A stretch of 58,771 nucleotides of DNA, from assembly GCF_029433115.1 (NCBI RefSeq), contig NZ_JARNTV010000024.1:1-58771 (forward strand), read 5' to 3'. Positions 29,015-37,422 of the stretch are shown here, in pieces (positions within the stretch are counted from its first letter, which is position 1; each line of letters begins with the position of its first letter). The translations under genes and the position numbers were made by a program. This DNA is from Sphingomonas sp. AOB5 (GTDB lineage: Bacteria; Pseudomonadota; Alphaproteobacteria; Sphingomonadales; Sphingomonadaceae). Below the pieces are notes generated by a model, which was given only the letters and a program-made list of their open reading frames with translations, was not told where the DNA came from and ran no database searches.

Positions 29015-30307
29015 TTATTCAACCGCGATGGTGTCGTCGATTACTTCATCGTTACGATGACCGCGCGCCAGCAGCGCCAATACCGCCATATCGCCCGCGA
29101 CATTGCCGACGGTGTTGAAGCGGTCGGTGATCGGATTGACTGCCATCACGATCGCCAACCCCTCGATCGGCAGGCCCAGCGCAAGGAACATCGGCGCGAT
29201 CACGATCATCCCGCCGCCCGGGATCCCGGGGATCGTCGCGTTGAACAAGGTGGCATAGCCCGCCGCCAGCGCCAGCTCGACCGGACCGAACGGCACGCCA
29301 TAGAGCAACGCCACGAAATAGACGTTGAACACCCAGGAATAGCCCGAGGTCGGCTTGAAGGTGGACACCGCCAGCGGCAGGACGAAGCCATAGACCCGCT
29401 CGGGCAGCTTCCACGCATCGCGCGCGCCCTCGATCATCGCCGGAAGCGCCGACAGCGACGAACTTGTGCCCGCTGCGACCAGCATGCCGGGCAGAGCGCC
29501 GCGCAGCGTCTGGCCCGGCGACAGGCGGCCCAGCATGACCACGGCGACAAACAGCACGATCAGGGTAACCACCATCGCCGCGAACAGCGCCGCGATGAAA
29601 TAGCCCATCGCCGAAAAGGCCGTACCCCCTACCCTCGCCCCCACGACCAGAGTCAGCGCGAAGATGCCGAGCGGCGCGATCCACAATATGCCCTGAACCA
29701 GCACGAGCATGATCCCGCTGACGGTATGGGCGAACCGCACCACCTGTTGCCGCGCATCCTCCGGTGCCGCGAGCGCGGCGAAACCGAACGCCACGGCAAA
29801 CACGATAACCGACAGCATCGCGCCATCGGCAGCGGCCTTGAACGGATTGACCGGGATCAGCGCCTTGAACCAGCCACCGACGCTGGCATCCCCTGTCGGC
29901 AACACGGTGGTGGCAACCGATGCGCGCAGTTCCGCGGTCATCGCCGGATCGATCTCCATCGCGCTGAACAATAGTGGCCCCGAAACCGCGGCGGTGACCG
30001 CCAGCGCGCCGACCAGTCCCAGAAATGCAGCGATCGTCGAAATGCCCAGCCGCCCCGCCGCCTTCGCACTACGCGCTCCGGCGATCGCGCCGATTAGCAG
30101 GGGAACGACCAGCGGGATCACGGTCATCCGGATCGCGTTGACCCACATCGTCCCGATCACATCGAAGAAATCGACGACCTGCCCCGTCCAAGCCGGTGTC
30201 TCTGCCCCGCGGATCATCGACCCGATGCCGAGACCCAGCGCCAGGCTGGCGATCACCACCCATGGCATCGCGCGGGCATAGGTCCACCGTTTGGCCGGAT
30301 CGGTCAT
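29015..30307 (-). CDS. Dicarboxylate/amino-acid:cation symporter (SDF/DAACS family)
   Basis: This 430-residue inner-membrane transporter of the glutamate/C4-dicarboxylate symporter family has about eight transmembrane helices plus re-entrant loops. Visible family marks are the serine-rich loop GTSSSLSALPAM, STFKPTSGYSWVF (the usual NMDGT-like position is altered), TIPGIPGGGMIV and the substrate-binding AVNPITDRFNTVGNVAGD, where the conserved Asp and Asn are kept. The ATG at 30307 follows GAAGGGGG. Placement between pckA and chvI suits use of C4 acids that feed gluconeogenesis, but the substrate is not proven. Confidence 0.88.
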   Translation of the reverse strand: MTDPAKRWTYARAMPWVVIASLALGLGIGSMIRGAETPAWTGQVVDFFDVIGTMWVNAIRMTVIPLVVPLLIGAIAGARSAKAAGRLGISTIAAFLGLVGALAVTAAVSGPLLFSAMEIDPAMTAELRASVATTVLPTGDASVGGWFKALIPVNPFKAAADGAMLSVIVFAVAFGFAALAAPEDARQQVVRFAHTVSGIMLVLVQGILWIAPLGIFALTLVVGARVGGTAFSAMGYFIAALFAAMVVTLIVLFVAVVMLGRLSPGQTLRGALPGMLVAAGTSSSLSALPAMIEGARDAWKLPERVYGFVLPLAVSTFKPTSGYSWVFNVYFVALLYGVPFGPVELALAAGYATLFNATIPGIPGGGMIVIAPMFLALGLPIEGLAIVMAVNPITDRFNTVGNVAGDMAVLALLARGHRNDEVIDDTIAVE

Positions 30308-30400
30308 GCTGTCCCCCTTCGGAACGGCAGCGTAGCGATTGGCAGCACCGCCGCAATCCCGCCCCGATCCTCGTCCAACCCGTGCCGATTGCGGGGCGCA

Positions 30401-30427
30401 TTGAGGGGCGAGGGAGTTTCGTATAAT
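30401..30427 (+). promoter_or_regulatory. Probable sigma-70-type promoter of the chvI operon
   Basis: TTGAGG and a perfect TATAAT, 15 bases apart, ending 38 bases before the chvI ATG. The spacing is short by two, but the -10 is consensus and rare in such GC-rich sequence. It would drive chvI-chvG-hprK-rapZ-EIIA-HPr. Confidence 0.55.
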
Positions 30428-30465
30428 CGCATGACGATGGTTCTGACACAGGTTCGCAAAGCCCG

Positions 30466-31173
30466 ATGACGGCAACGATCGCGCTGGTCGATGACGACCG
30501 CAACATCCTCACTTCGGTCTCGATCGCACTTCAGACCGAGGGATTCCTCACCCGCGTCTATTCGGATGGCGAGAGCGCGTTGAAGGCGCTGGTCGAGAAT
30601 CCACCCGATCTCGCCGTGCTCGACATCAAGATGCCGAAGATGGACGGGCTCGAGCTGCTTCGCCGTCTGCGCGAGAAGAGCGCCATTCCGGTGATCTTCC
30701 TGACCAGCAAGGACGACGAGTTGGACGAGGCGCTGGGTTTGGCGATGGGCGCGGACGATTATATCGCCAAGCCGTTCAGCCAGCGGCTGCTGATCGCCCG
30801 CATCCGCGCGATCCTGCGCCGCACCGAGGTCGCTATGCCGGCCGTCGAGGGCGAGGCCGCCGAGCCGGCCCAGCCGCTGGTGCGCGGCCGGCTGGCGATG
30901 GATCCGGCGCGGCATCGCGTGACGTGGAACGGCACGAATGTGACGCTGACGGTCACAGAATTCTTGATCCTCGAAACCCTGGCGCAACGGCCGGGCATCG
31001 TGAAGACGCGCAATCAGCTGATGGATGCGGCCTATCAGGACGACATCTATGTCGACGACCGCACTATCGACAGCCACATCAAGCGCGTCCGGCGCAAATT
31101 CCGTCAGGTCGACGGGGAGTTCGACGCAATCGAAACATTATATGGCGCCGGATATCGATTCTCGGACGAGTGA
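30466..31173 (+). CDS. chvI: Response regulator ChvI
   Basis: A 235-residue OmpR-family regulator: a receiver domain with phospho-acceptor D53 ([11 protein letters not shown]) and K102 (AKPF), a linker, and a winged-helix domain ending [13 protein letters not shown]. The context (ChvG kinase next, then hprK, EIIA and HPr, with pckA nearby) is the conserved alphaproteobacterial ChvI arrangement. In rhizobia and Agrobacterium ChvI controls acid, envelope and carbon-source genes. The start at 30466 is the first ATG of the domain. Confidence 0.92.
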   Translation: MTATIALVDDDRNILTSVSIALQTEGFLTRVYSDGESALKALVENPPDLAVLDIKMPKMDGLELLRRLREKSAIPVIFLTSKDDELDEALGLAMGADDYIAKPFSQRLLIARIRAILRRTEVAMPAVEGEAAEPAQPLVRGRLAMDPARHRVTWNGTNVTLTVTEFLILETLAQRPGIVKTRNQLMDAAYQDDIYVDDRTIDSHIKRVRRKFRQVDGEFDAIETLYGAGYRFSDE

Positions 31174-32716
31174 GGAGCGCGTCCTGGCGCTCAAATGGTC
31201 CAACCGGATCTCGCTGACTCCACGGATTCTGGCGGTCAACATCTTCGCGCTCGCGCTGCTGGCGGGCGGCTTTTCCTATCTCGATTCGTATCGCAGCCGG
31301 ATCGTGGAGAGCCGCGTGGCGCAATCGAGCCGCGAGGTGCGGCTGATCGCCCAGTCGCTGGCATCTGCGACCCCGGCGCGGCGCGACCTGCTGGTGGTCA
31401 GCCTGGCGCGCGACATGGGTGTGCGCATCCGGCTGTATGACGAGGAAGGCAAGTTGATCTCGGACAGCAAGGAGCTGGGCCTGCGCAACTTCGTGCTGCG
31501 CGATCCGGACAAGGATCCGTGGAACCAGACGGTCGCACGCTTTCTCGACGCGGTGATCGACACCGTCGCGGGTGCCGACCGCACCCCGCAATATCGCGAA
31601 CGCGACCCGACCCACGGCTTCAACTGGCCCGACGTCCGCACCGCCAACACCACCCATGGCGCGCCCGCGACGGTGTGGCGCGCGCCTGACCGTACGCCGA
31701 TCATCACCGCCGCCGCGCCGATCGCCGGGCTGGGTGTGGTCATGACCACAGTCAACGCGCGCGACATTACCCAGACGGTGCGTTCCGAGCGCTACCGGCT
31801 GGGCGTGGTGCTGCTGGTCGTGTCGCTCGCCTCGATCTTCCTGTCGCTGTTCCTGGCGCGCACCATCGTGCGGCCGCTGCGCCACCTTGCCCGGGCGGCG
31901 ATCCGGGTACGGCTGGGGCGCGCCCGCGAAGTGGTGGTGCCTCGCCTGCCCTCACGATCGGACGAGATCGGCCTGCTCGCCCGCGCGCTTTCGGACATGA
32001 GCCAGGCGCTGCGCGCTCGGATCGACGCCACCGAGGCCTTTGCCGCCGATGTGACGCACGAACTGAAGAACCCCCTCGCCTCGCTGCGCTCTGCCGTGGA
32101 CGGGATGTCGGCGGTGAAGAAGAAGGAACATCGCGACCAGTTGCTGGCGATCGTGCGCGACGATGTGCTGCGGCTGGACCGGCTGATCACCGACATCTCC
32201 GAAGCCTCCCGCCTCGACGCGCAGCTGAGCCGCGCCACCTTCGAGCCGCTGAACGTGGGCGCGATGATCCAGGCGCTGATCGACCAGCGCGAGGCCCGCG
32301 GCGTGCCCCACGGCATCCGCCTGCGCTTCGATCAGCCGACCGGGCGGCCGCTGGTGGCATTGGGAGAAGGCGCGCGGCTGGAACGCGTGTTCGAGAATCT
32401 GATCGAGAATGCGATCTCCTTCTCGCCCGAAGGCGGGCTGATCGCGATCTCGGCCGCAAGCGACGATTATACGCTGACGATCCGCGTCGAGGACGATGGC
32501 CCCGGCGTGCCCGACGAAGCGCGTGAGGCGATCTTCCGCCGCTTCCACTCGGTGCGGCCCGACAGCGAGGCGTTCGGCCAGCATTCCGGACTGGGGCTTG
32601 CCATCGCGCGCACGATTGTCGAAGCCCATCAGGGGAGCATCGCGGTCGAGAGCCGCGAGGATCGAATGGGGGGCGCGCGCTTCGTCGTGCGGCTTCCGCT
32701 GGCCGAGAGCGAGTGA
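31142..32716 (+). CDS. chvG: Sensor histidine kinase ChvG
   Basis: This membrane kinase of about 524 residues has a first helix [19 protein letters not shown], a periplasmic sensor of about 190 residues, a second helix ([19 protein letters not shown]), a HAMP domain, a HisKA box with H306 ([17 protein letters not shown]), and HATPase motifs DDGPGVP and [12 protein letters not shown]. The ATG at 31142 lies inside chvI, giving a 32-base overlap. No better start is seen before the first helix. In relatives the periplasmic regulator ExoR binds ChvG; no exoR is in this window. The next gene, hprK, begins immediately after the stop. Confidence 0.9.
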   Translation: MAPDIDSRTSEERVLALKWSNRISLTPRILAVNIFALALLAGGFSYLDSYRSRIVESRVAQSSREVRLIAQSLASATPARRDLLVVSLARDMGVRIRLYDEEGKLISDSKELGLRNFVLRDPDKDPWNQTVARFLDAVIDTVAGADRTPQYRERDPTHGFNWPDVRTANTTHGAPATVWRAPDRTPIITAAAPIAGLGVVMTTVNARDITQTVRSERYRLGVVLLVVSLASIFLSLFLARTIVRPLRHLARAAIRVRLGRAREVVVPRLPSRSDEIGLLARALSDMSQALRARIDATEAFAADVTHELKNPLASLRSAVDGMSAVKKKEHRDQLLAIVRDDVLRLDRLITDISEASRLDAQLSRATFEPLNVGAMIQALIDQREARGVPHGIRLRFDQPTGRPLVALGEGARLERVFENLIENAISFSPEGGLIAISAASDDYTLTIRVEDDGPGVPDEAREAIFRRFHSVRPDSEAFGQHSGLGLAIARTIVEAHQGSIAVESREDRMGGARFVVRLPLAESE

Positions 32717-33175
32717 ATGGCTGAGTTGCGCGTGCCCGAACTGTCTTCCGAGACGATCCATGCGAGTTGCGTGGCCATCGGCGGCCGTGCCGTGCTGATC
32801 GAGGGGCGTTCGGGCGAAGGCAAGTCGGACCTGGCGCTGCGACTGATCGACCGGGGCGCCGTGCTCGTTTCCGACGATCAGACCATCTGCCACCGCGCCA
32901 GCCGCATCGGCGAACTGCTCGCTTCTCCGCCGCTCAACATCGCCGGCAAGATCGAGGTGCGTGGGATCGGCATCGTCGAGCTGCCGCATGTCGCCAAGGT
33001 GCCGATCGACCTGATCGTGGTGATCCTCGATTCGCCGCCGCGCTTTCCCGAGGAGCGCCGCTCGCGCCGGGTCGCCGGCGTGGACGTCCCCTGCTTCCCC
33101 CTGCCCGCGCTGGAACCCTCCGCGCCGATCAAGGTTGAGCTTGCGCTGAAGCAGATCGGGCGCATCGCGAAATGA
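32717..33175 (+). CDS. hprK: HPr kinase/phosphorylase (short alphaproteobacterial form)
   Basis: A 152-residue protein corresponding to only the C-terminal catalytic domain of Gram-positive HprK. Walker A is GRSGEGKS (residues 30-37), and the later GKIEVRGIGIVELP contains the HprK signature. It phosphorylates HPr on a serine (S48 of the HPr encoded three genes on). It begins at the base after the chvG stop and overlaps rapZ by four bases. With no sugar PTS permease here, the chain is regulatory and links metabolism to ChvG/ChvI output, as proposed for relatives. Confidence 0.93.
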   Translation: MAELRVPELSSETIHASCVAIGGRAVLIEGRSGEGKSDLALRLIDRGAVLVSDDQTICHRASRIGELLASPPLNIAGKIEVRGIGIVELPHVAKVPIDLIVVILDSPPRFPEERRSRRVAGVDVPCFPLPALEPSAPIKVELALKQIGRIAK

Positions 33176-34113
33176 GCAAGAAGCGGCCCAAGCAGATATT
33201 GCTCGTTACGGGCATGTCGGGCGCGGGCAAATCGACCGTGTTGCGCACGCTGGAGGATCTGGGCTGGGAGATTGTCGACAACCTCCCGCTGCTCCTCCTC
33301 AACCGCCTGCTCGATACCGCCCCTGCCGAGGACAGCGACGACGATCGTCCGCTGGCGATCGGCATCGGCGTGGCGACCCGCGGCTTCGACGCAGAGAGCA
33401 TCGTCCGCCGCATCAAGAAGCTGCGCGAGGAGCATGGCCACGATATCGGGACGCTGTTCCTGGAGTGCGCCGGGGCCGAGCTGGAGCGGCGTTACAACGA
33501 GACGCGGCGGCGCCACCCGCTGGCGCAGGACCGGCCGGCAAGCGAGGGCATTGCCCGCGAACGCGAATTGCTCGCGCCGCTGCGCCGCTGGTCGAACCGG
33601 GTGATCGACACGACGAAGCTGGCCTCCAACGAACTGGCGCAGCAGATCCGCGCGACCTTCTCGGGCGAGCGGCTGGGCGAGCCGACGCTTTCGGTGATGT
33701 CGTTCGGCTATTCGCGTGGCCTGCCGAGCAATGCCGATCTGGTGTTCGACATGCGCTTCCTGCGTAATCCGCACTGGGTTGAGTCGCTGCGGCCCGGAAC
33801 CGGGCAGGATGCCGATGTCTCCGAATATATCGCGGGCGACCCGGCCTACGATCAGGCGATGATCGAGATCGAGTCGCTGCTGCTGTTGCTGCTGCCGCGC
33901 TACGAAGCCGAGGGAAAATCGTACGTTACGATAGCGTTCGGATGCACCGGCGGCCGTCATCGCTCTGTGCATGTAACCGAGCGGATGGCCGCCCGGTTGC
34001 GCGAAGAAGGATTTTCGCCCACGGTGACCCATCGCGATCTGCAGACTGCGCCGCAGGATTCGCTTGAGGGGGCGCCGGCGGCGGCATCAGGGGGCGGAGT
34101 TCAAGTGCAATGA
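33172..34113 (+). CDS. rapZ: RNase adapter protein RapZ
   Basis: This 313-residue protein has an N-terminal P-loop (VTGMSGAGKST, residues 12-22) and the family hallmarks GWEIVDNLPLLLL, THLFLEC-like GTLFLECAGAELERRY, VMSFGYSRGLPSNADLVFDM-type region, and a C-terminal IAFGCTGGRHRSV. In enterobacteria RapZ controls glmS sRNA decay. In other bacteria its role is less clear, but the link with hprK and PTS genes is widely conserved. The gene overlaps hprK and the EIIA gene by four bases each. Confidence 0.95.
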   Translation: MSKKRPKQILLVTGMSGAGKSTVLRTLEDLGWEIVDNLPLLLLNRLLDTAPAEDSDDDRPLAIGIGVATRGFDAESIVRRIKKLREEHGHDIGTLFLECAGAELERRYNETRRRHPLAQDRPASEGIARERELLAPLRRWSNRVIDTTKLASNELAQQIRATFSGERLGEPTLSVMSFGYSRGLPSNADLVFDMRFLRNPHWVESLRPGTGQDADVSEYIAGDPAYDQAMIEIESLLLLLLPRYEAEGKSYVTIAFGCTGGRHRSVHVTERMAARLREEGFSPTVTHRDLQTAPQDSLEGAPAAASGGGVQVQ

Positions 34114-34517
34114 TTGGTCTCGTTCTCGTGACGCACGGGCGGCTCGCCGAAGAGTTCGTCGTCGCGATGGAGCATGTCGTCGGGAAGCAGGAAAAGATCG
34201 CCACGATCTGCATCGGCCCCGAGGACGATATGGAAGAACGCCGCGCGGATATCGCAGCGGCCATCGCGGAGGTCGATTCGGGCCGCGGGGTAATCCTGCT
34301 GACCGATCTGTTCGGCGGGACCCCGTCGAACCTGGCCATTTCGCTGATGCAGGCGGGCAAGGTGGAAGTGATCGCCGGGATCAACCTGCCAATGCTGATC
34401 CGCCTGGGCGGCGCGCGCAAGACGATGAAGGTCGGCGAAGCGGTCGCTGCGGCGCGCGAGGCGGGCAAGAAATACATCACTGTCGCCTCCGAAGTGCTGG
34501 GAGAGGCTGCCGCATGA
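34110..34517 (+). CDS. manX: Mannose-type PTS EIIA component
   Basis: A 135-residue EIIA(Man)-family protein. The active-site His9 lies in LVLVTHGRLAEE, and ILLTDLFGGTPSNLAISLM is the family signature. With no EIIB, EIIC or EIID nearby, it likely acts as a phospho-switch in the regulatory PTS together with HPr. It overlaps rapZ and ptsH by four bases, so the whole string is one transcript. Confidence 0.92.
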   Translation: MIGLVLVTHGRLAEEFVVAMEHVVGKQEKIATICIGPEDDMEERRADIAAAIAEVDSGRGVILLTDLFGGTPSNLAISLMQAGKVEVIAGINLPMLIRLGGARKTMKVGEAVAAAREAGKKYITVASEVLGEAAA

Positions 34518-34786
34518 GCGAAACGAGCCGCACCGTCCTCATCTCCAACCGGCGCGGGCTCCATGCGCGCGCAAGTGCCAAACTGGTCACGCTGGCATCG
34601 ACCCAGCCGGTGCCGCTGGTGGTCGAGAAGAACGGATCGAAGGTGACTGCCACCTCGATCATGGGCCTGATGATGCTGGGTGCCGCGATGGGCGACACGA
34701 TCACGATCAGCGCCGAGGGAGCAGGCGCCGAGGACGCGGTTCAGGCGCTGGTGACTTTGGTCGAGGACCGTTTCGGGGAAGAGTGA
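34514..34786 (+). CDS. ptsH: Phosphocarrier protein HPr
   Basis: This 90-residue protein carries the phosphohistidine site H17 in RRGLHARASAKLV and the regulatory serine S48 in VTATSIMGLMML, matching a target of the upstream HprK. It accepts phosphate from EI, presumably a PtsP/EI encoded elsewhere, and passes it to EIIA. The ATG is inside the EIIA stop codon. It is the last gene of the chvI operon and is followed by the palindromic repeat at 34794. Confidence 0.95.
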   Translation: MSETSRTVLISNRRGLHARASAKLVTLASTQPVPLVVEKNGSKVTATSIMGLMMLGAAMGDTITISAEGAGAEDAVQALVTLVEDRFGEE

Positions 34787-34793
34787 CCCTGAT

Positions 34794-34869
34794 CGTCATG
34801 CCAGCGCAAGCTGGCATCTCAAGCCGCATTATCCAGTCTCATGAGACCCCAGCTTTCGCTGGGGTGACG
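34794..34869. repeat. Inverted pair of REP-like units
   Basis: Two 27-base units (34794-34820 and 34843-34869) in opposite orientation, 22 bases apart. They are complementary except for a few positions, and each holds its own hairpin (CCAGCGCAAGCTGG; CCCCAGCTTTCGCTGGGG). It lies between ptsH and the SpoU methyltransferase gene and belongs to the same class as 2428-2500 and 40549-40652. Confidence 0.72.
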
Positions 34870-34888
34870 GAACCTCTAAAGTCCTAAC

Positions 34889-35689
34889 ATGCCCCGCGAG
34901 ATCACCGCCTTTTCCAACCCGCTGATCAAGCGGGTCCGCAACCTGCGCGACAAGAAGCATCGCCGCGAGGAAGGGCTGTTCCTTGCCGAAGGGCTGCGCA
35001 TCCTGACCGAGGCGCGCGAGGCGGGGCGGCTGCCGCAATATCTGTTCTATGCGCGGGACATGGCCAATCATCCGCTGGTGCGAGAGCTGATCGCGGCGGT
35101 GGAGGGCAAGACCGGCTGGGCGATCGAGACCAATGCCGACATCCTCTCCAAGCTTTCGGGCAAGGACAATCCCGGCGCAGTGGTGGGCGTGTTCGCCGAG
35201 TTCGAGGCGACGCTAGAGGATCTCGACCGCAACAGCGCGCCGATCTGGCTGGTGGCCGAGCGGCTGCGCGATCCCGGCAATCTGGGGACGATCCTGCGCA
35301 CCGCCGATGCGATCGGTGCGGGCGGGCTGATCCTGGTCGACGATTGCGTCGATCCCTTCTCGGTCGAGGCCGTTCGCGCGAGCATGGGAGCACTGTTCAC
35401 CGTGCCGGTGGCCCGCGCGCCATGGGCGGAGTTCGCCACCTGGCTGCGCGCGGGACCGGGGCAGCTGGTGGGCCTCAGCCTCGATACGGAGATCGACTAT
35501 CAGGCCGCGCGCTATGAAGCGCCGACCTTCCTGCTGACCGGGAACGAGGCGCAGGGAATGCCCGATTTCATGGCCGCGGCATGCGACCTGACGGTGAAGA
35601 TTCCGATGCTGGGCAAGGCGGACAGCCTGAACGCGGCTGTCGCGACCGCGGTAATGGCCTATGAGGTGCTCAACCAGCGTCGCAAGTGA
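34889..35689 (+). CDS. SpoU/TrmH-family RNA 2'-O-methyltransferase
   Basis: A 266-residue protein with an N-terminal L30e-like substrate-binding domain (FSNPLIKRVRNLRDKKHRRE, EGLFLAEGLRIL) and a C-terminal knotted SPOUT domain with motif 1 RDPGNLGTILRTADA, motif 2 LLTGNEAQGM and motif 3 IPMLGKADSLNAAVATAV. It methylates a ribose in rRNA or tRNA; the exact target is unknown, with RlmB-like 23S G2251 as a candidate. The start at 34889 follows the repeat element. Confidence 0.92.
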   Translation: MPREITAFSNPLIKRVRNLRDKKHRREEGLFLAEGLRILTEAREAGRLPQYLFYARDMANHPLVRELIAAVEGKTGWAIETNADILSKLSGKDNPGAVVGVFAEFEATLEDLDRNSAPIWLVAERLRDPGNLGTILRTADAIGAGGLILVDDCVDPFSVEAVRASMGALFTVPVARAPWAEFATWLRAGPGQLVGLSLDTEIDYQAARYEAPTFLLTGNEAQGMPDFMAAACDLTVKIPMLGKADSLNAAVATAVMAYEVLNQRRK

Positions 35690-35702
35690 GGGGGAGAAGC
35701 CA

Positions 35703-36158
35703 GTGATCCGATTGCTGTGTGCCGCAGCGGCCCTGTGCGCCGCTATTCCAGCCGCCGCGCAGAGCACGGACGGCGACTGGTGGTGGGTCGATACCGGCGC
35801 CGGGCAGAGCGAAGAAATCTTGCTGGTCGATGGCGAGCCGCGGCGCAGCGGCGATCTGTCCGAGCTGGCCACCTATATCGCCTATCGCGAACCGGATCCC
35901 GACAAGGTGATCGGCGTCGACGCGACCGTGACCATCGACTGCGTCCGCAACACCGTCGCGATCCAGCTGAAGCGGCTGAATTATTCCGATGGCAGATTCG
36001 ACGAGATGACCGACCGGGGCGACACCAAGCCCCTGCCCACCACGACCGCGAGCTATCAGTTCGCCTGCACCGCGGATCGCGCCCATTCCCGCTATTACGG
36101 CAAGCGGCCGCGGCTGGGGCTGGCTGCGGAAATCTTTGCCGCCAATCCGAAGCGCTGA
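35703..36158 (+). CDS. Secreted small protein of unknown function, first of a tandem paralogous pair
   Basis: This 151-residue protein has a clean signal peptide (LLCAAAALCAAIPAAAQ). The mature part begins DGDWWWVDTGAGQSEEILLV and contains two cysteines (TIDCVRN, QFACTAD) likely to pair. It shares the layout W-W-x-x-x-T-x-G-Q, D-C-x-x-x, a Tyr-Arg/Gln-Phe-Ala-Cys motif and a terminal G-A-x-x-I-F-A segment with the next gene. The start is a GTG with a strong AGGGGGAGAA ribosome site; an in-frame upstream ATG overlaps the methyltransferase and is rejected. The function is unknown. Confidence 0.78.
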   Translation: MIRLLCAAAALCAAIPAAAQSTDGDWWWVDTGAGQSEEILLVDGEPRRSGDLSELATYIAYREPDPDKVIGVDATVTIDCVRNTVAIQLKRLNYSDGRFDEMTDRGDTKPLPTTTASYQFACTADRAHSRYYGKRPRLGLAAEIFAANPKR

Positions 36159-36165
36159 GGAACAT

Positions 36166-36639
36166 ATGATCCGGTACCTGATGATCGCCATCGCCGTGCT
36201 GTGGTTCGCCACACCGGCAGCCGCACAGACCGCAGCCACGGATGCGAACGCGGACTGGTGGTTGATGCCGACGCCCGGGCAACCGATCACCGATCGGCTG
36301 ATGCTGATCGACGGCCAATTCAAGCGCACCGGCAACATTGCCGAGATCGGCAGCACGATGATGTTCCGTGCGCCGGACCATAACAACGTCATCGCCGTGC
36401 GGACGGTGATGCTGCTGGATTGCAGCGCGCGGACCTATACCAATCGCCTCCTCCAGCTCGACAAGGCCGACGGGACTGTCGAGGCGATGAACTATCTGGG
36501 CGATGTCACGCCGATCGGGACCGATCACAGCGTGTATCGCTTCGCCTGCCTGAACGACGCCGGCGGCCTGAAGCATTACGGGCGAGGCGGGCGCAACGGC
36601 ATCGCGCAGCGCATCTTCGCCGAGCCCCCGGCGCAATAA
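36166..36639 (+). CDS. Secreted small protein of unknown function, second of a tandem paralogous pair
   Basis: A 157-residue exported protein (signal MIAIAVLWFATPAAAQ). The mature part has ADWWLMPTPGQPITDRLMLI, LLDCSARTYTNRL and VYRFACLNDAGG, aligning by eye with the previous gene, seven bases upstream. Two cysteines probably form one disulfide. Tandem duplication followed by divergence is the simplest origin. No enzyme motif is visible; a periplasmic beta-fold is likely. Confidence 0.78.
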   Translation: MIRYLMIAIAVLWFATPAAAQTAATDANADWWLMPTPGQPITDRLMLIDGQFKRTGNIAEIGSTMMFRAPDHNNVIAVRTVMLLDCSARTYTNRLLQLDKADGTVEAMNYLGDVTPIGTDHSVYRFACLNDAGGLKHYGRGGRNGIAQRIFAEPPAQ

Positions 36640-36716
36640 TCTGAACGGCAGCGAAACAAAGCGGCCACCATGCGTTCAGCCCCGCAGGACGATGTGAGCG
36701 TTCGAGGAGACTGACG

Positions 36717-37421
36717 ATGAAGACCCTGATTGCCGCCGCTGCCGCCCTGACCGTTCTTGCTTCGCCCGCGCTGGCGCAGCGTGGCGGGCCTTACAAGGCA
36801 GTGGGCACCGAACCCTTTTGGGGCCTGACCATCGATTCGCGGACGATGAAGTTCGAGACGCCCGACCGCCGGCCGGTGACGGTGCCTACCCCGCGGGTGA
36901 TCAACGGCTTTGCCGGCGAGATATACAAGACCCGGCGGATCGACGTGAACATCGTCCATCGTCAGTGCAGCGACGGGATGAGCGACCGCACCTATAGCGA
37001 CACCGTGACCGTCACGGTCGACGGGCGGCGCTATAGCGGCTGCGGCGGCGACACGCAGGTGCGCGAGACGGCGACGGTGATCGACGGCAACTGGCGCGTG
37101 CTGAGCATCGGCGGCATCCAGGTCGGCCCACGCGCCGATGTGGCGCTGCAGTTCCAGCGCGGCCGCGTGACCGGCAATACCGGGTGCAACAGCCTGAACG
37201 GATCGTTCCGCCTCGACCGCGGCTTCCTGACCGCCGGACCGCTGGCGACCACCCGCCGCGCCTGCATGGGCAATGGCGCGATGGCGCTGGAGCGCGCCCT
37301 GATCGACACTTTGGGCCAGCGGCTTAGCGTCAGCCAGGGCAATGGCCGCCGTCTGGTGATGACTGCCCGCGGAGGCAAGACCCTCGTACTGGAACGTGCC
37401 CGCCAGCCGGGCCGCCGCTAA
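36717..37421 (+). CDS. Exported protein with COG3650-like and META/HslJ domains
   Basis: This 234-residue protein has a signal peptide (TLIAAAAALTVLASPALAQ). An N-terminal domain begins YKAVGTEPFWGLTIDSRTM and holds CSDGMSDRTYSDTVTVTV with a C-G-C-like YSGCGG, as in COG3650. The C-terminal META domain shows VALQFQRGRVTGNTGCNSLN and ATTRRACMG. META-domain proteins such as HslJ are envelope proteins linked to stress or drug tolerance. It is convergent with rmuC, one base apart. Confidence 0.82.
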   Translation: MKTLIAAAAALTVLASPALAQRGGPYKAVGTEPFWGLTIDSRTMKFETPDRRPVTVPTPRVINGFAGEIYKTRRIDVNIVHRQCSDGMSDRTYSDTVTVTVDGRRYSGCGGDTQVRETATVIDGNWRVLSIGGIQVGPRADVALQFQRGRVTGNTGCNSLNGSFRLDRGFLTAGPLATTRRACMGNGAMALERALIDTLGQRLSVSQGNGRRLVMTARGGKTLVLERARQPGRR

Positions 37422-37422
37422 G

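Noticed and set aside
28878..29060. A 60-codon plus-strand frame upstream of pckA
   Set aside because: There is no ribosome site, it overlaps the 3' end of the symporter gene, and the translation looks random.
34110..34786. A sugar-transporting PTS
   Set aside because: Only EIIA and HPr are present, with HprK. No EIIB, EIIC or EIID membrane components lie in the window, so the system is treated as regulatory.
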